A stretch of 40,326 nucleotides of DNA from Bacillota bacterium (GTDB lineage Bacteria; Bacillota; Clostridia; Christensenellales; Aristaeellaceae). The first letter of the stretch is position 1. Every line of letters begins with the position of its first letter. A model generated the notes under the pieces. That model made no database searches. It was given only the letters and a program-made list of their open reading frames with translations, and was not told the DNA's origin. Shown here piece by piece: positions 8,027 to 15,920 of the stretch. Position numbers and translations under genes: made by a program. The stretch lies in the NCBI GenBank assembly GCA_023404715.1, contig JAEYAR010000150.1, forward strand, positions 1-40,326, in the 5' to 3' direction.

Positions 8027-9016
8027 ATGAACAAGCTTGTCAAGATTCTGGCGCTTGCCCTCGCCGCCACGATGCTCTTTGGCATCTGCGCGACCGCGTC
8101 CGCTGCTGATTACCCCACCAAGGGCATCAGCGTCATCTGCCCCTGGGGCGCCGGCGGCGGCACGGACGCCTGCCTGCGCGCGTTCTGCGCCGCGATGGAG
8201 AAGACCCTGGGCCAGACGCTCACGGTCGACAACCGCACCGGCGGCGGCGGCATCATCGGCCATCAGGCCATCGCGGACGCCGAGCCCGACGGCTACACCC
8301 TGGGCATGATCACGTTCGAGCTGTCCGTCTATAAGAACCAGGGCACGTCCGATCTGACGTATGAGAGCTATGAGCCGCTTTGCCGCGTCAACACCGACGC
8401 CGCGGCCGTGACGGTCAACGCCAAGTGGGCGGCTGCCAACGGCATCACCGATCTGAAGACGTTCATCGAGTACGCTAAGGCCCATCCGGGCGAGGTGCGC
8501 ATGGGCGGCTCCTCCAACGCCTCCGTATGGCACATCGCGGGCGGCTACCTGATGACCGCGGCCGAGATCGAGCTGCAGATGATCACCTATCAGGAAGGCG
8601 CCGCGCTGGCCGTGCAGAACGCTGCGGGCGGCTTCATCGAGGGCGTTACCGTCTCCGTGGCGGAGGCCCGCAACTTCATCGAGTCCGGCGATCTGATCTG
8701 CCTGGGCGTCATGGATACCGAGCCTGCGAAGGTCACCATCGGCGGAGCGGAGACCGTGATCCCCACCTGCACCGAGCAGGGCTACGACATCACCTACTTC
8801 ACGCAGCGCGGCATGGCGGTGCCCAAGGGCATCGATCCCGAGGTCAAGGCGACGCTGGTAGCGGCCTGCGAGGCCGCGATCGCGGATCCGGACTTCGTCT
8901 CCTTCATGGAGAGCAACCATCAGACCATCGCCTATCAGAACGCCGAAGAGTACACCGCGTTCCTCGCGCAGAGCCTCGTAGACGTCGGCGCGGCGATGGA
9001 AGTTCTCGGTCTGTAA
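8027..9016 (+). CDS. tctC: Tripartite tricarboxylate transporter substrate-binding protein (TctC/Bug family)
   Basis: This is a 329-residue exported binding protein that captures a carboxylate-type ligand outside the membrane and hands it to the TctA/TctB membrane parts. Residues 1-26 form a signal peptide ending ATASA. There is no lipobox cysteine after it, which is notable in a Gram-positive-like host. The mature part begins with YPTKGISVICPWGAGGGTD, the hallmark start of Bug proteins. NRTGGGGIIGHQAIADAEPDGYTLG forms the ligand-carboxylate-binding loops. The start has GGAGG about nine bases upstream. A strong hairpin follows the gene before tctB, which should favour excess of the binding protein. 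The ligand is not predictable; citrate, tartrate and other dicarboxylates are known for the family. Confidence 0.94.
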   Translation: MNKLVKILALALAATMLFGICATASAADYPTKGISVICPWGAGGGTDACLRAFCAAMEKTLGQTLTVDNRTGGGGIIGHQAIADAEPDGYTLGMITFELSVYKNQGTSDLTYESYEPLCRVNTDAAAVTVNAKWAAANGITDLKTFIEYAKAHPGEVRMGGSSNASVWHIAGGYLMTAAEIELQMITYQEGAALAVQNAAGGFIEGVTVSVAEARNFIESGDLICLGVMDTEPAKVTIGGAETVIPTCTEQGYDITYFTQRGMAVPKGIDPEVKATLVAACEAAIADPDFVSFMESNHQTIAYQNAEEYTAFLAQSLVDVGAAMEVLGL

Positions 9017-9040
9017 GCTTAAGCGCTGAAAAGATATCCC

Positions 9041-9073
9041 AAGATGGGCAGGCCATTGCCTGCCCATCTTTCG
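9041..9073 (+). terminator. Intercistronic hairpin between tctC and tctB
   Basis: A perfect 13-bp stem (9041-9053 with 9058-9070) with a four-base loop stands 25 bases after tctC. Only a short pyrimidine tail follows. It looks like an attenuator or RNA-stabilising element that would give more binding protein than membrane subunits. The gap up to 9200 also contains a 17-mer (9105-9121) repeated inverted at 28562-28578. Confidence 0.75.
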
Positions 9074-9200
9074 TGGCCGTCCGGGTTTGTCGCCGCAGGC
9101 CTCTGTAGGGGCGCGCATTGCAGCGGGCGCGCAAGGCGACCCAACCTGCGTCAACATCGAATTCCCTCCCTTTAAACATCATATAAGGATGTGATTCCAC

Positions 9201-9728
9201 GTGAAGAAGACACAAACCATGGCGTTCGCCAACCTGATCGGCGCGGTGTTCTTCCTCGCTTTGGGCGTCTGGGCCCTGATTCAAACCTTCAGCTTCGGTG
9301 AGATCAAGAATACGTACGTGCAGGCGGCGGTCTTTCCCCAGATCATGATCGTCGGCATGCTGATCTTCTCCGCCGTGCTGCTGGTGCAGTCCGTCGTCAA
9401 GCTGGCGACGATGAAGGCGGGCGATCCCCTGGCCGCGCCCGCGGGAAGCATCAATTTTATCAAGAACAAAGGCGTGCTGGCCGCGCTTTGCGTCATCGTC
9501 CTGTGCGTCGTTTTCGTCGCGCTGTTCAAGACGATGGGCTACGTCCTTTGTGCCTCGGTCGTTTCCTTTGCCATTATGTTCATGATCGGCAAGCGCAATT
9601 GGGCGCAGATGATCCTGATCTCCGTCCTCGTGCCGCTGGGGATGTGGTTCGTCTTTTATAAGGTCCTGACGGTCAACGTGCCGATGGGCCCGCTCAAGTT
9701 CCTCGCGGATCTCGTGGACATGATATAA
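9201..9728 (+). CDS. tctB: Tripartite tricarboxylate transporter small membrane subunit (TctB)
   Basis: This 175-residue membrane protein is the small subunit of the tripartite tricarboxylate transporter. Four hydrophobic segments are visible: about residues 8-27, 43-65, 93-125 (two close segments or a reentrant pair, including ALCVIVLCVVFVALF) and 133-158. This is the usual TctB topology and length. It starts with GTG at 9201, with AAGGA about 11 bases upstream, and its stop is 16 bases before tctA, so the two are translated from one message. TctB helps assemble and couple the large permease; its exact role is less well understood than those of TctA and TctC. Confidence 0.9.
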   Translation: MKKTQTMAFANLIGAVFFLALGVWALIQTFSFGEIKNTYVQAAVFPQIMIVGMLIFSAVLLVQSVVKLATMKAGDPLAAPAGSINFIKNKGVLAALCVIVLCVVFVALFKTMGYVLCASVVSFAIMFMIGKRNWAQMILISVLVPLGMWFVFYKVLTVNVPMGPLKFLADLVDMI

Positions 9729-9744
9729 GAAAGGGGGCGACGGT

Positions 9745-11271
9745 ATGGATTGGAGTTTACTCTTTGAAAGCTATGGCGCCGTGTTCGCCAACCTGCAGGT
9801 CATCCTGATGACCCTCGTGGGCGCGGCCGGCGGCATTCTGCTCGGCGCGATCCCGGGCATGACCGCGACGATGGGCGTCGCGCTGCTCATCCCCTTTTCC
9901 TTCGGCATGGATTTGATCCCGTCCATCGGCCTGCTGCTGGGCATCTACTGCGGCGGCATGTACGGCGGCTCGATTTCCGCCATCCTGATCCACGCGCCGG
10001 GCACGCCGGCGGCCGCGGCCACGCTGCTGGACGGCTACCCGATGTGCCAGAAGGGGCAGGCCGGCCGGGCGCTTTCCATCGCTATGTTCTCCTCGTTCTG
10101 CGGCGGCGTCATCGGCGCGCTGATCATGACGTTCCTCTCGCCGACCATCGCCAAGATGGCGATGAGCTTCGGCCCGGGCGTGATGTTCATGCTGGCGGTC
10201 TTCGGCCTGTCGGTCATCATCGCGATCTCCGGCAAGTCCGTGGCCAAGGGCCTGGTCAGCGCCTTCTTCGGCATGCTGCTGTGCACCGTAGGCCTGGATC
10301 CGACCAACGGCATCCCGCGCTTCATCACCTATAAGCAGACGGGCCTGCTGGAAGGCTTTCAGTTCATCCCCACGCTGATCGGCCTGTTCGCCGTGGCCGA
10401 GGTCTTCGGCGGCGTCGAGCGGATCATCAACGGGGAGGACAAGCAGGAGAAGTCCAAAGAGAAGATCACGAACGTGCTGCCGAGCCGCTCGGACGTCAAG
10501 ACCATCTGGAAGAACATCCTCTCCGGCGGCCTGATCGGCACGTTCATCGGCGCGATCCCGGGCGCGGGCGGCGACATCGCCGTGTTCGTCTCCTACGGCG
10601 CGAGCAAGAGCGCCAGCAAGCACCCGGAGCAGTACGGCACGGGCATCCCCCAGGGCGTCGCGGCGACGGAAAGCGCGAACAACGGCTGCTCCGGCGGCGC
10701 GATGATCCCGCTGCTCTCCCTGGGCGTGCCGGGCGACTCCGTCACCGCGATTCTGCTGGGCGCCTTCATCATGAAGGGCATCCAGCCCGGCCCCATGATG
10801 TACGTCACCGAGCTGCCCACCGTATACCGGGTCTTCGCCGCGCTGATGCTGGCGAACCTGGCGATGCTGCTCATCGGTTGCCTGGGCGTGCGCTTCTTCG
10901 CCAAGATCGTCTCGGTTGAAAAGAAGCTGCTGCTGCCGATCATCCTGATCGTCTCGCTGCTGGGCTCCTACTCCATCAACAAAAACGTCTTTGACGTGGG
11001 GGTGACCGTGGCGTTCGGCTTCATCGGCTGGCTGATGAACAAGTACGAGTTCCCGCTGTCGCCGATCCTCCTGGCGCTGATCCTGGGGCCGATGTGCGAA
11101 AAGAACTTCGTGCGCTTCATGAACATCCAGAAGGGCAATTTCGCCGCGATCTTCACATCGCCCATCGCGGTGACGTTCATCGTCCTGGCGGTCGGTTCGC
11201 TGATCTTCTCGATCTACAACCAATCGAAGATTAACAAGCGGACGGCCAGCAATCAGGATATGCAGGCATAA
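9745..11271 (+). CDS. tctA: Tripartite tricarboxylate transporter large permease (TctA)
   Basis: This 508-residue polytopic membrane protein is the cation-coupled translocation subunit. It has about 11-12 hydrophobic segments. The two TctA signature loops are present: YGGSISAILIHAPGTPAAAA followed by TLLDGYP near residues 73-100, and the second half-repeat GAGGDIAVFVSYGASKSASK with SGGAMIPLLSLGVPGDSVTA around 272-340. The paired repeats reflect the inverted-symmetry fold. A GGGGG ribosome binding site precedes the ATG and a terminator directly follows the gene, ending the TctCBA operon. The transported substrate is not evident; the sugar-isomerase-like and aldolase genes downstream hint at a sugar acid. 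Confidence 0.95.
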   Translation: MDWSLLFESYGAVFANLQVILMTLVGAAGGILLGAIPGMTATMGVALLIPFSFGMDLIPSIGLLLGIYCGGMYGGSISAILIHAPGTPAAAATLLDGYPMCQKGQAGRALSIAMFSSFCGGVIGALIMTFLSPTIAKMAMSFGPGVMFMLAVFGLSVIIAISGKSVAKGLVSAFFGMLLCTVGLDPTNGIPRFITYKQTGLLEGFQFIPTLIGLFAVAEVFGGVERIINGEDKQEKSKEKITNVLPSRSDVKTIWKNILSGGLIGTFIGAIPGAGGDIAVFVSYGASKSASKHPEQYGTGIPQGVAATESANNGCSGGAMIPLLSLGVPGDSVTAILLGAFIMKGIQPGPMMYVTELPTVYRVFAALMLANLAMLLIGCLGVRFFAKIVSVEKKLLLPIILIVSLLGSYSINKNVFDVGVTVAFGFIGWLMNKYEFPLSPILLALILGPMCEKNFVRFMNIQKGNFAAIFTSPIAVTFIVLAVGSLIFSIYNQSKINKRTASNQDMQA

Positions 11272-11278
11272 AGGAGAA

Positions 11279-11315
11279 AGACGTTGAGAGATTTCAGCTC
11301 TCAACGTCTCTTTCG
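11279..11315 (+). terminator. Terminator of the TctCBA operon
   Basis: A perfect 12-bp stem (11279-11290 with 11298-11309) with a seven-base loop is followed by CTTTCGCGTTTT. It begins seven bases after the tctA stop. Confidence 0.85.
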
Positions 11316-11342
11316 CGTTTTAGATCGAAGGGAAGGGATTCC

Positions 11343-12311
11343 ATGGAAATTGTAAAGTCGTTGCTCGTCAGCGAGGTCTTCTTTCCCCTGCGCGAGCGGG
11401 AGGATGCGCAGCTGGACGCCCTCGCCCGCGCGCTGGATACGGGGTTTTACGGCCGGATCGAGGCCGGCGCGCTCAGGTCGGCCGCCAACCGGAGGCGCCT
11501 ACGCGATCTGGCGAAGGCGCGCGGCACGGCGCTGACGGTCTGGACGATTCCGACGCTGACGGCGGAGAACCTCAGCCTCTCCAGCCCGGACGCAGCGCTT
11601 CGGAGGCATACCGTAGAGCGCTTGCGCACGCTCGTGGACGAGGCGGCGGCCTGCGGGGCCGGGCTCGTCGGCATCCCCAGCGGGGCGGACCCGGGTCCTT
11701 CGCTGCGCCGGGATGCGACGAGGTATCTCGCCGAATCGCTGCTCAGCTTGCGGGAGAAGCTGGCGGAGCACCCGGGCGTCGCGCTGCTCATCGAGCCGCT
11801 CGACCGCGAGGTGCACAAGCGCCAGCTCATCGGCCCCATGGAAGAGGCCGTAGAGCTGGTGAAAGCGGTGCGCGCCGCGGGCGTGCCCCTGTATATCTGC
11901 TGGGATAGCGCGCACGAGGCGCTCGGCGGGGCGGAGCTTTTGCGTTCGTTTGCGCTCGCCGCGCCGTACATGGCGCAGTTCCACCTGTGTAACGCGGTGC
12001 TCGATCCCGCGTCCACGCTGTACGGGGATTATCACCTGCCGGTGGGCGAGGCGCCGGATTTTGCGTCCGAGGGATACCTGACGCTGGGCGTGGCGGCGCA
12101 GGTGCTGCGCGCCGCCCAGGCGCTGGGAGCGGCCCAGGCGCTGGGAGCGGCCCAAGCGCTGGGAGCGGCCCAGACGCGGGAAGGCGGGCCGGGCAGGCAG
12201 CTGTCCGCCACGCTCGAGGTCCGCACGCAGCCGGGCGGGGATGGGTTTGAAACCGAGGCGCTCGTGCGCGCCTTTTTGCAGGCTGCCTTTGACCGGGCGC
12301 GGAGGACGTAA
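11343..12311 (+). CDS. Xylose-isomerase-like TIM-barrel protein (sugar phosphate isomerase/epimerase family)
   Basis: This 322-residue cytoplasmic protein has the pattern of the AP-endonuclease-2-like TIM barrels that isomerise or epimerise sugars and sugar acids using a divalent metal. Supporting segments are ALLIEPLDREVHKRQLIG (metal-binding Glu), YICWDSAHEALGG (Asp and His) and MAQFHLCNAVLDP (His), in family order. The ATG is preceded by a GGGAAGGGA stretch. Near the C-terminus, residues about 258-277 are a hexapeptide repeated three times (AQALGA), encoded by an 18-bp tandem repeat; this low-complexity insertion is not part of the normal fold. It follows the TctCBA terminator by only 27 bases and may act on the imported compound, which is inference. 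Confidence 0.8.
   Translation: MEIVKSLLVSEVFFPLREREDAQLDALARALDTGFYGRIEAGALRSAANRRRLRDLAKARGTALTVWTIPTLTAENLSLSSPDAALRRHTVERLRTLVDEAAACGAGLVGIPSGADPGPSLRRDATRYLAESLLSLREKLAEHPGVALLIEPLDREVHKRQLIGPMEEAVELVKAVRAAGVPLYICWDSAHEALGGAELLRSFALAAPYMAQFHLCNAVLDPASTLYGDYHLPVGEAPDFASEGYLTLGVAAQVLRAAQALGAAQALGAAQALGAAQTREGGPGRQLSATLEVRTQPGGDGFETEALVRAFLQAAFDRARRT
12114..12173 (+). repeat. 18-bp tandem repeat inside the TIM-barrel gene
   Basis: Three consecutive 18-bp units (12114-12131, 12132-12149, 12150-12167, the last with one change) plus a partial fourth encode repeated AQALGA hexapeptides. The unit length keeps the frame, so copy-number changes would only lengthen or shorten an Ala-rich helix. Confidence 0.9.
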
Positions 12312-12351
12312 GGCGCATAGGATGTAGGGGGCGCGCCCCCGCTTGATATAA

Positions 12352-12379
12352 AATCGATTCGACCGGCTTTGCCGGCCGG
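12352..12379 (-). repeat. Fragment of the dispersed intergenic element
   Basis: This short stretch resembles the hairpin end of the element at 20782-20883: AATCG, then TTCGACCGGC, a three-base loop and GCCGGCCGG. It lies just upstream of the propeller-like gene. Only the hairpin end is kept, so this may be a degraded copy or a similar hairpin arising independently. Confidence 0.45.
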
Positions 12380-12402
12380 CAGCAAGAAGGAGAAAAGTTC
12401 CC

Positions 12403-13452
12403 ATGCATATTGAAAAGAAGGTTCTGTGCGGCCTGGATCAGCCCTATTCCGTCAGCGCGTTCACCTACGAGGGCGAACCGTGCTGTCTCGCCGCCTCCGA
12501 GGGCGTAGACGGCGAATGCCTGATCCTGACCGAGCGGGCGACCTATAAGCTGCGCGGAGGCCTCGTGGGCGGCTGCATGAACCTCGTGGCCGTGCCCGAA
12601 TGCGAGAACACATTCCTCACCATTCAGCGCTTTTACCCGGTGTTCCGCTCGGAGGAGGCGCAGATCGTGCTCGTGCGGGCAGGCAAGCCGAACCCGGACG
12701 GCACGGTCCTTTGCGAGGTGCGCAAGCTGTGCGACCTGCCCTTTGCGCATCGTATCGGATTAATGGGCGAGCCGGGCGGCCGCAGGCTCGTGGCGGGCGT
12801 GCTGTGCCGCGGCAAGGCGGCTACAGACGATTGGTCTCAGCCCGGGTACGTGGCGGCGTTCCCGCTGGACCCGCGGTCGGCTACGGTGGGGGAGATGGAG
12901 ATGATCCTGCCGCGGCTGCACAAGAACCACGGCATGGCCGTGGGCGGGCAGAGCGGCTCCTATGAAATGCTGGTCAGCGGCGAGGAGGGCGTCTTCTCCG
13001 TCACACGCGCAGGTGAAGGCTGGCAGGCGCAGTGCATCCTGCCCGAGGAAACCAGCGACGTATGCATGGCCGACCTGGACGGCGACGGCGAGGACGAAAT
13101 GCTGACCATTCAGGGTTTCCACGGCGACGCCCTGAACGCCTTAAAGCGAAACACCCAGGGCGTGTGGGAACGCATCTACACGCACGCGCTTTCGTTTGGC
13201 CATGTGCTGTGGGCCGGGCGCATCGGGCGGCATATCTGCGCGCTCTCCGGCAGCCGTGCGGGGGAGAAGGAGTTGACGCTGCACGTGTTCTTCCGCGCGC
13301 ACGGGCGCATCGAGCAGGAGGAATCGACCGTGCTGGACGCGCCCTGCGCGCCGACGCAGGTGGCGGTGCTGCCGACGCCGGACGGCGCGAGGATCTATGC
13401 CGCGTGCACGCAGACGGGCGAGATCGTCTGTTATACCGTGAGCAGCCTGTAG
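12403..13452 (+). CDS. Propeller-like protein of unknown function (FG-GAP/VCBS-type motif)
   Basis: I do not recognise a specific family for this 349-residue protein. It is rich in short beta-strand patterns and has one clear calcium-loop motif, MADLDGDGEDEMLTI (about residues 221-235), as in FG-GAP/VCBS beta-propellers. Repeated blade-like stretches such as GSYEMLVSGEEGVFSV and ARIYAACTQTGEIVCYTV support a propeller. There is no signal peptide and there are several cysteines, so it is probably cytoplasmic. AGAAGGAGA precedes the ATG. It lies 91 bases after the TIM-barrel gene and may be co-transcribed with it, though hairpins lie in the gap. A sensor or lactonase-like role in sugar-acid metabolism is possible but unproven. 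Confidence 0.7.
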   Translation: MHIEKKVLCGLDQPYSVSAFTYEGEPCCLAASEGVDGECLILTERATYKLRGGLVGGCMNLVAVPECENTFLTIQRFYPVFRSEEAQIVLVRAGKPNPDGTVLCEVRKLCDLPFAHRIGLMGEPGGRRLVAGVLCRGKAATDDWSQPGYVAAFPLDPRSATVGEMEMILPRLHKNHGMAVGGQSGSYEMLVSGEEGVFSVTRAGEGWQAQCILPEETSDVCMADLDGDGEDEMLTIQGFHGDALNALKRNTQGVWERIYTHALSFGHVLWAGRIGRHICALSGSRAGEKELTLHVFFRAHGRIEQEESTVLDAPCAPTQVAVLPTPDGARIYAACTQTGEIVCYTVSSL

Positions 13453-13610
13453 AGCGGGGCGTCGGCGGCAGGGCCCGACCCGATACGCGCGCCCGAGGTC
13501 AATGCCTCAAAGGTGGAGGGCAAATTCAATAAACATGCGTAAAATAATGAAAAAGTGGAGAGAAAACCAAACATATACCCGATATTGCATAAAAAATGGA
13601 GGGAACGTTA

Positions 13611-13646
13611 GTTGCCCGGCCTGCGCGCAGGCCGGGCAACTTATTT
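13611..13646. terminator. Bidirectional terminator between convergent genes
   Basis: A perfect 14-bp stem (13611-13624 with 13627-13640) forms an almost uninterrupted palindrome between the plus-strand propeller-like gene and the minus-strand secreted protein. TTATTT follows on the plus side. On the minus side the tail is less U-rich near the stem, with a T-run about 10 bases on. Confidence 0.85.
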
Positions 13647-13668
13647 GTCGTAGCAAAGGCCGCCGCCG

Positions 13669-14676
13669 TTACCCGTTCGTCCCGTCGGCGTTCTCGTACT
13701 GCGGGAACGCGTTCATCAGCCGCACGAGCGATTGGGTGAACGACGAGCCGTACGTATCCCCGATGCGCAGCAGGCCGTTGGGGTCGTAGCTGATACGGCC
13801 GTTGAGGTAGAGCAGCTGGCGCGGCTCGCCGTACAGGTCGCGGGTGACGGAATACCAGGTGTCGAGCTTGAAGTGGCGGGGCATGTCCTCGGGCTGCACG
13901 CCCGTGACGCTCGCGAGCGAGGGATAGAGGCACAGGCTTTGCTTGCCGAACGCGATCGCGTGGTCGTCGACGACGGGCGCATAGGGGTCGTCCGGCACGG
14001 TATAGGGCGCGTCCTTTTCCCGCGTGGCGCCGTCGTATGTGTCGATGTCCGTCATGGTGAACATGAACTGATCGTAATTGCGCACGATCTGTAGCTTGCC
14101 CACGAGGTACATGTTGCTGCCTACCAGGTCGATCACCTGCACGCCGTAGTTCGCGTCGATCTCGTACAGGTCCACGGGGGTAAACATCATCCACTGCGTG
14201 GTGATGCCCTCGTCGATGTCGCGAAAGCGGATACCGCGCGTGCAGACGGTGTTGTTGCTGAGCACCAGCAGCATGCGGTATATATAGTCGCTCACGCGTA
14301 GCTCGTCGTTCACGTATAGCTCGACGCGGTAGGGCACGGTGGCGGACTTTTTAAAGTCCAGGAAGATCTCCGGCGAGCGGAAGGCGGCCTTGCTGTTTTT
14401 GTATACCCGGTTGAACACCGTCTTGTCGCGGCTGTCCGGCGTCTCGTTTTCGTCCAGGATGACCTTTAGGCGCACGGTCGACCCCTCGGGCACGCTGGCG
14501 TGCACCTGCACCCAGCGGGCCTTAAAGTAGCTGCCGGTGCGGAAAGCCTCGGAGCCCGCGTCGTCTAGATCGCATACGTAAAGGGGTTCGTTGCCCCGCG
14601 AGGCCGCGAGCGACGCGGTAGGCAACGCGCACAGCAGCAGGAAAAGCGCAGCGACGAGCGATAAGCATTTTTTCAT
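13669..14676 (-). CDS. Secreted protein of unknown family
   Basis: This 335-residue protein starts with a clear Sec signal peptide (MKKCLSLVAALFLLLCALP, cleavage probably after ASLA near residue 24). The mature part has no motif I can name. It starts with a possible beta-sandwich domain (residues about 30-135: ARWVQVHASVPEGSTVRLKV and VPYRVELYVNDELRV), followed by an aromatic-rich region (GITTQWMMFTPVDLYEIDAN) and a C-terminal part with YDPNGLLRIGDTYGSS. The ATG is preceded on the minus strand by GGAGAGGAGG. It is oriented against its neighbours, divergent from the aldolase gene, with a TACAAT-like -10 near 14702-14707. It may bind something extracellular; I cannot say what. Confidence 0.75.
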   Translation of the reverse strand: MKKCLSLVAALFLLLCALPTASLAASRGNEPLYVCDLDDAGSEAFRTGSYFKARWVQVHASVPEGSTVRLKVILDENETPDSRDKTVFNRVYKNSKAAFRSPEIFLDFKKSATVPYRVELYVNDELRVSDYIYRMLLVLSNNTVCTRGIRFRDIDEGITTQWMMFTPVDLYEIDANYGVQVIDLVGSNMYLVGKLQIVRNYDQFMFTMTDIDTYDGATREKDAPYTVPDDPYAPVVDDHAIAFGKQSLCLYPSLASVTGVQPEDMPRHFKLDTWYSVTRDLYGEPRQLLYLNGRISYDPNGLLRIGDTYGSSFTQSLVRLMNAFPQYENADGTNG

Positions 14677-14758
14677 GGAAGATCCTCCTCTCCTTCTACC
14701 TATTGTAACGCATTTTGGGACGCGTTTGTTGCGCGGGCAAAACTTTTTTCATCGCGCC

Positions 14759-14787
14759 TTGACAGCGCGGGGGAATCTTCCTACAAT
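14759..14787 (+). promoter_or_regulatory. Strong sigma-A promoter of the aldolase gene
   Basis: TTGACA at 14759-14764 and TACAAT at 14782-14787 are separated by 17 bases, 43 bases before the ATG. One consensus mismatch in total makes this one of the best promoters in the window. Confidence 0.88.
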
Positions 14788-14829
14788 AGACGAAGAGCAC
14801 GCGGGAGAACAGGAAAGCGAGGTACGACT

Positions 14830-15714
14830 ATGGAAAAGATGCAGGGCATGGACGGCTTTTTCGTCGCGCTGGTGTCGCCCTTTGACGCGGATAACAGGCT
14901 GAACGAGCGGGCGCTGGAAAGCATCATCGAGCGGACGGTCGCGCAGGGCGCGAGCGGCATGCTGCTGGGCGGCAGCTCCGGCGAGTGCTTTTTGATGCGC
15001 CACGAGGAGCGCCTGCGTTCGTTTGAGGTGGCGGCGCAGTTTCGGGGCAAGACGCGGCTCATGGCCTCGTGCGCGGCGATCGGCACCGACGAGGCGATCG
15101 ATTTCGCCAGGCGCGCCCAGGCGTTGGGCTTCGACGCGCTGGTTTCGACGGCGCCCTACTACTTTAAATTCGGCATGGCGAACATCGCCCGTTATTTTAG
15201 GGATATCCGCGAGGCGGTCGACCTGCCGCTCTTCCTCTACAACTTTCCCGGCAATACGGGCGTGGAGATCGACTTTACGCATCCCGACATCCGCGCCATC
15301 ATGACGGACGGCACCATCGCGGGCGTGAAGCAGACGAGCCTCAACCTGCACCAGATCGAGCGCCTGAAGGACATGAACGAGGGCCTTTTGATCTACGGCG
15401 GGTACGACGAGGTTTACCTGGGCGCGCGCATCCTGGGCGCGGACGGGGCCATCGGCTCGACGTTCAACTTTACGCTGCCGCTCTTCACCCAGATCGAGGC
15501 GGCCTTTGCTAGCCGCGATCTCGAGGCCGCGCGGGCGCTGCAGACGCGCGCGAACAACATCATGCAGGCGCTGGTCGAAAATAGCCTTTTCCCCTCGATC
15601 AAGCACATCCTGTGCGTGCAGGGGATCGACGCGGGCGTCTGCCGCCGCCCCTTTCCGCAGCTTACGCCCGCGCAGAAGGCTTATGTAGAGAAGGTCGTGG
15701 CGGAAAACCTGTAA
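14830..15714 (+). CDS. Dihydrodipicolinate synthase / N-acetylneuraminate lyase family aldolase
   Basis: This 294-residue TIM-barrel class I aldolase forms a Schiff base between a lysine and a pyruvate or 2-keto-acid unit. The carboxylate-binding motif GSSGE is at about residues 48-52, the catalytic tyrosine is Y137 in LYNFPGNTG and the Schiff-base lysine is K167 in GVKQTS. Length and order match the DapA/NanA superfamily. YNFPG and VKQTS point away from housekeeping DapA and towards the catabolic lyases (2-keto-3-deoxy-sugar-acid aldolases or NanA-like). It has its own consensus promoter. The nearby Tct transporter and sugar-isomerase-like gene support sugar-acid breakdown; the substrate is inference. 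Confidence 0.9.
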   Translation: MEKMQGMDGFFVALVSPFDADNRLNERALESIIERTVAQGASGMLLGGSSGECFLMRHEERLRSFEVAAQFRGKTRLMASCAAIGTDEAIDFARRAQALGFDALVSTAPYYFKFGMANIARYFRDIREAVDLPLFLYNFPGNTGVEIDFTHPDIRAIMTDGTIAGVKQTSLNLHQIERLKDMNEGLLIYGGYDEVYLGARILGADGAIGSTFNFTLPLFTQIEAAFASRDLEAARALQTRANNIMQALVENSLFPSIKHILCVQGIDAGVCRRPFPQLTPAQKAYVEKVVAENL

Positions 15715-15920
15715 AGAAAACGTCGCCAACCCCAGGGGAGGGCCCACCTACAATGTACAGCATGCCAGCGTCCTTCATAAAAGAGGGGCGCGGCTCTTTT
15801 TCGCTTTGTCCTGTAGTGCGCCCGCGCTTTCCTCCGTATGGAAGCCACATCGCGGCAAGAAAAAGCCCCCCGGCAGCGTTTAATAGGAGAGTACCCCATT
15901 TCAAACGAGGAGGGAACGCG

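Noticed and set aside
9757..11304. 515-codon open frame opposite tctA
   Set aside because: Antisense shadow: Arg/Asp/His-rich with no hydrophobic or catalytic pattern, while the plus strand is an unmistakable TctA.
12114..12173. Possible CRISPR-like array
   Set aside because: Repeats are directly adjacent without spacers and lie in frame inside a gene.
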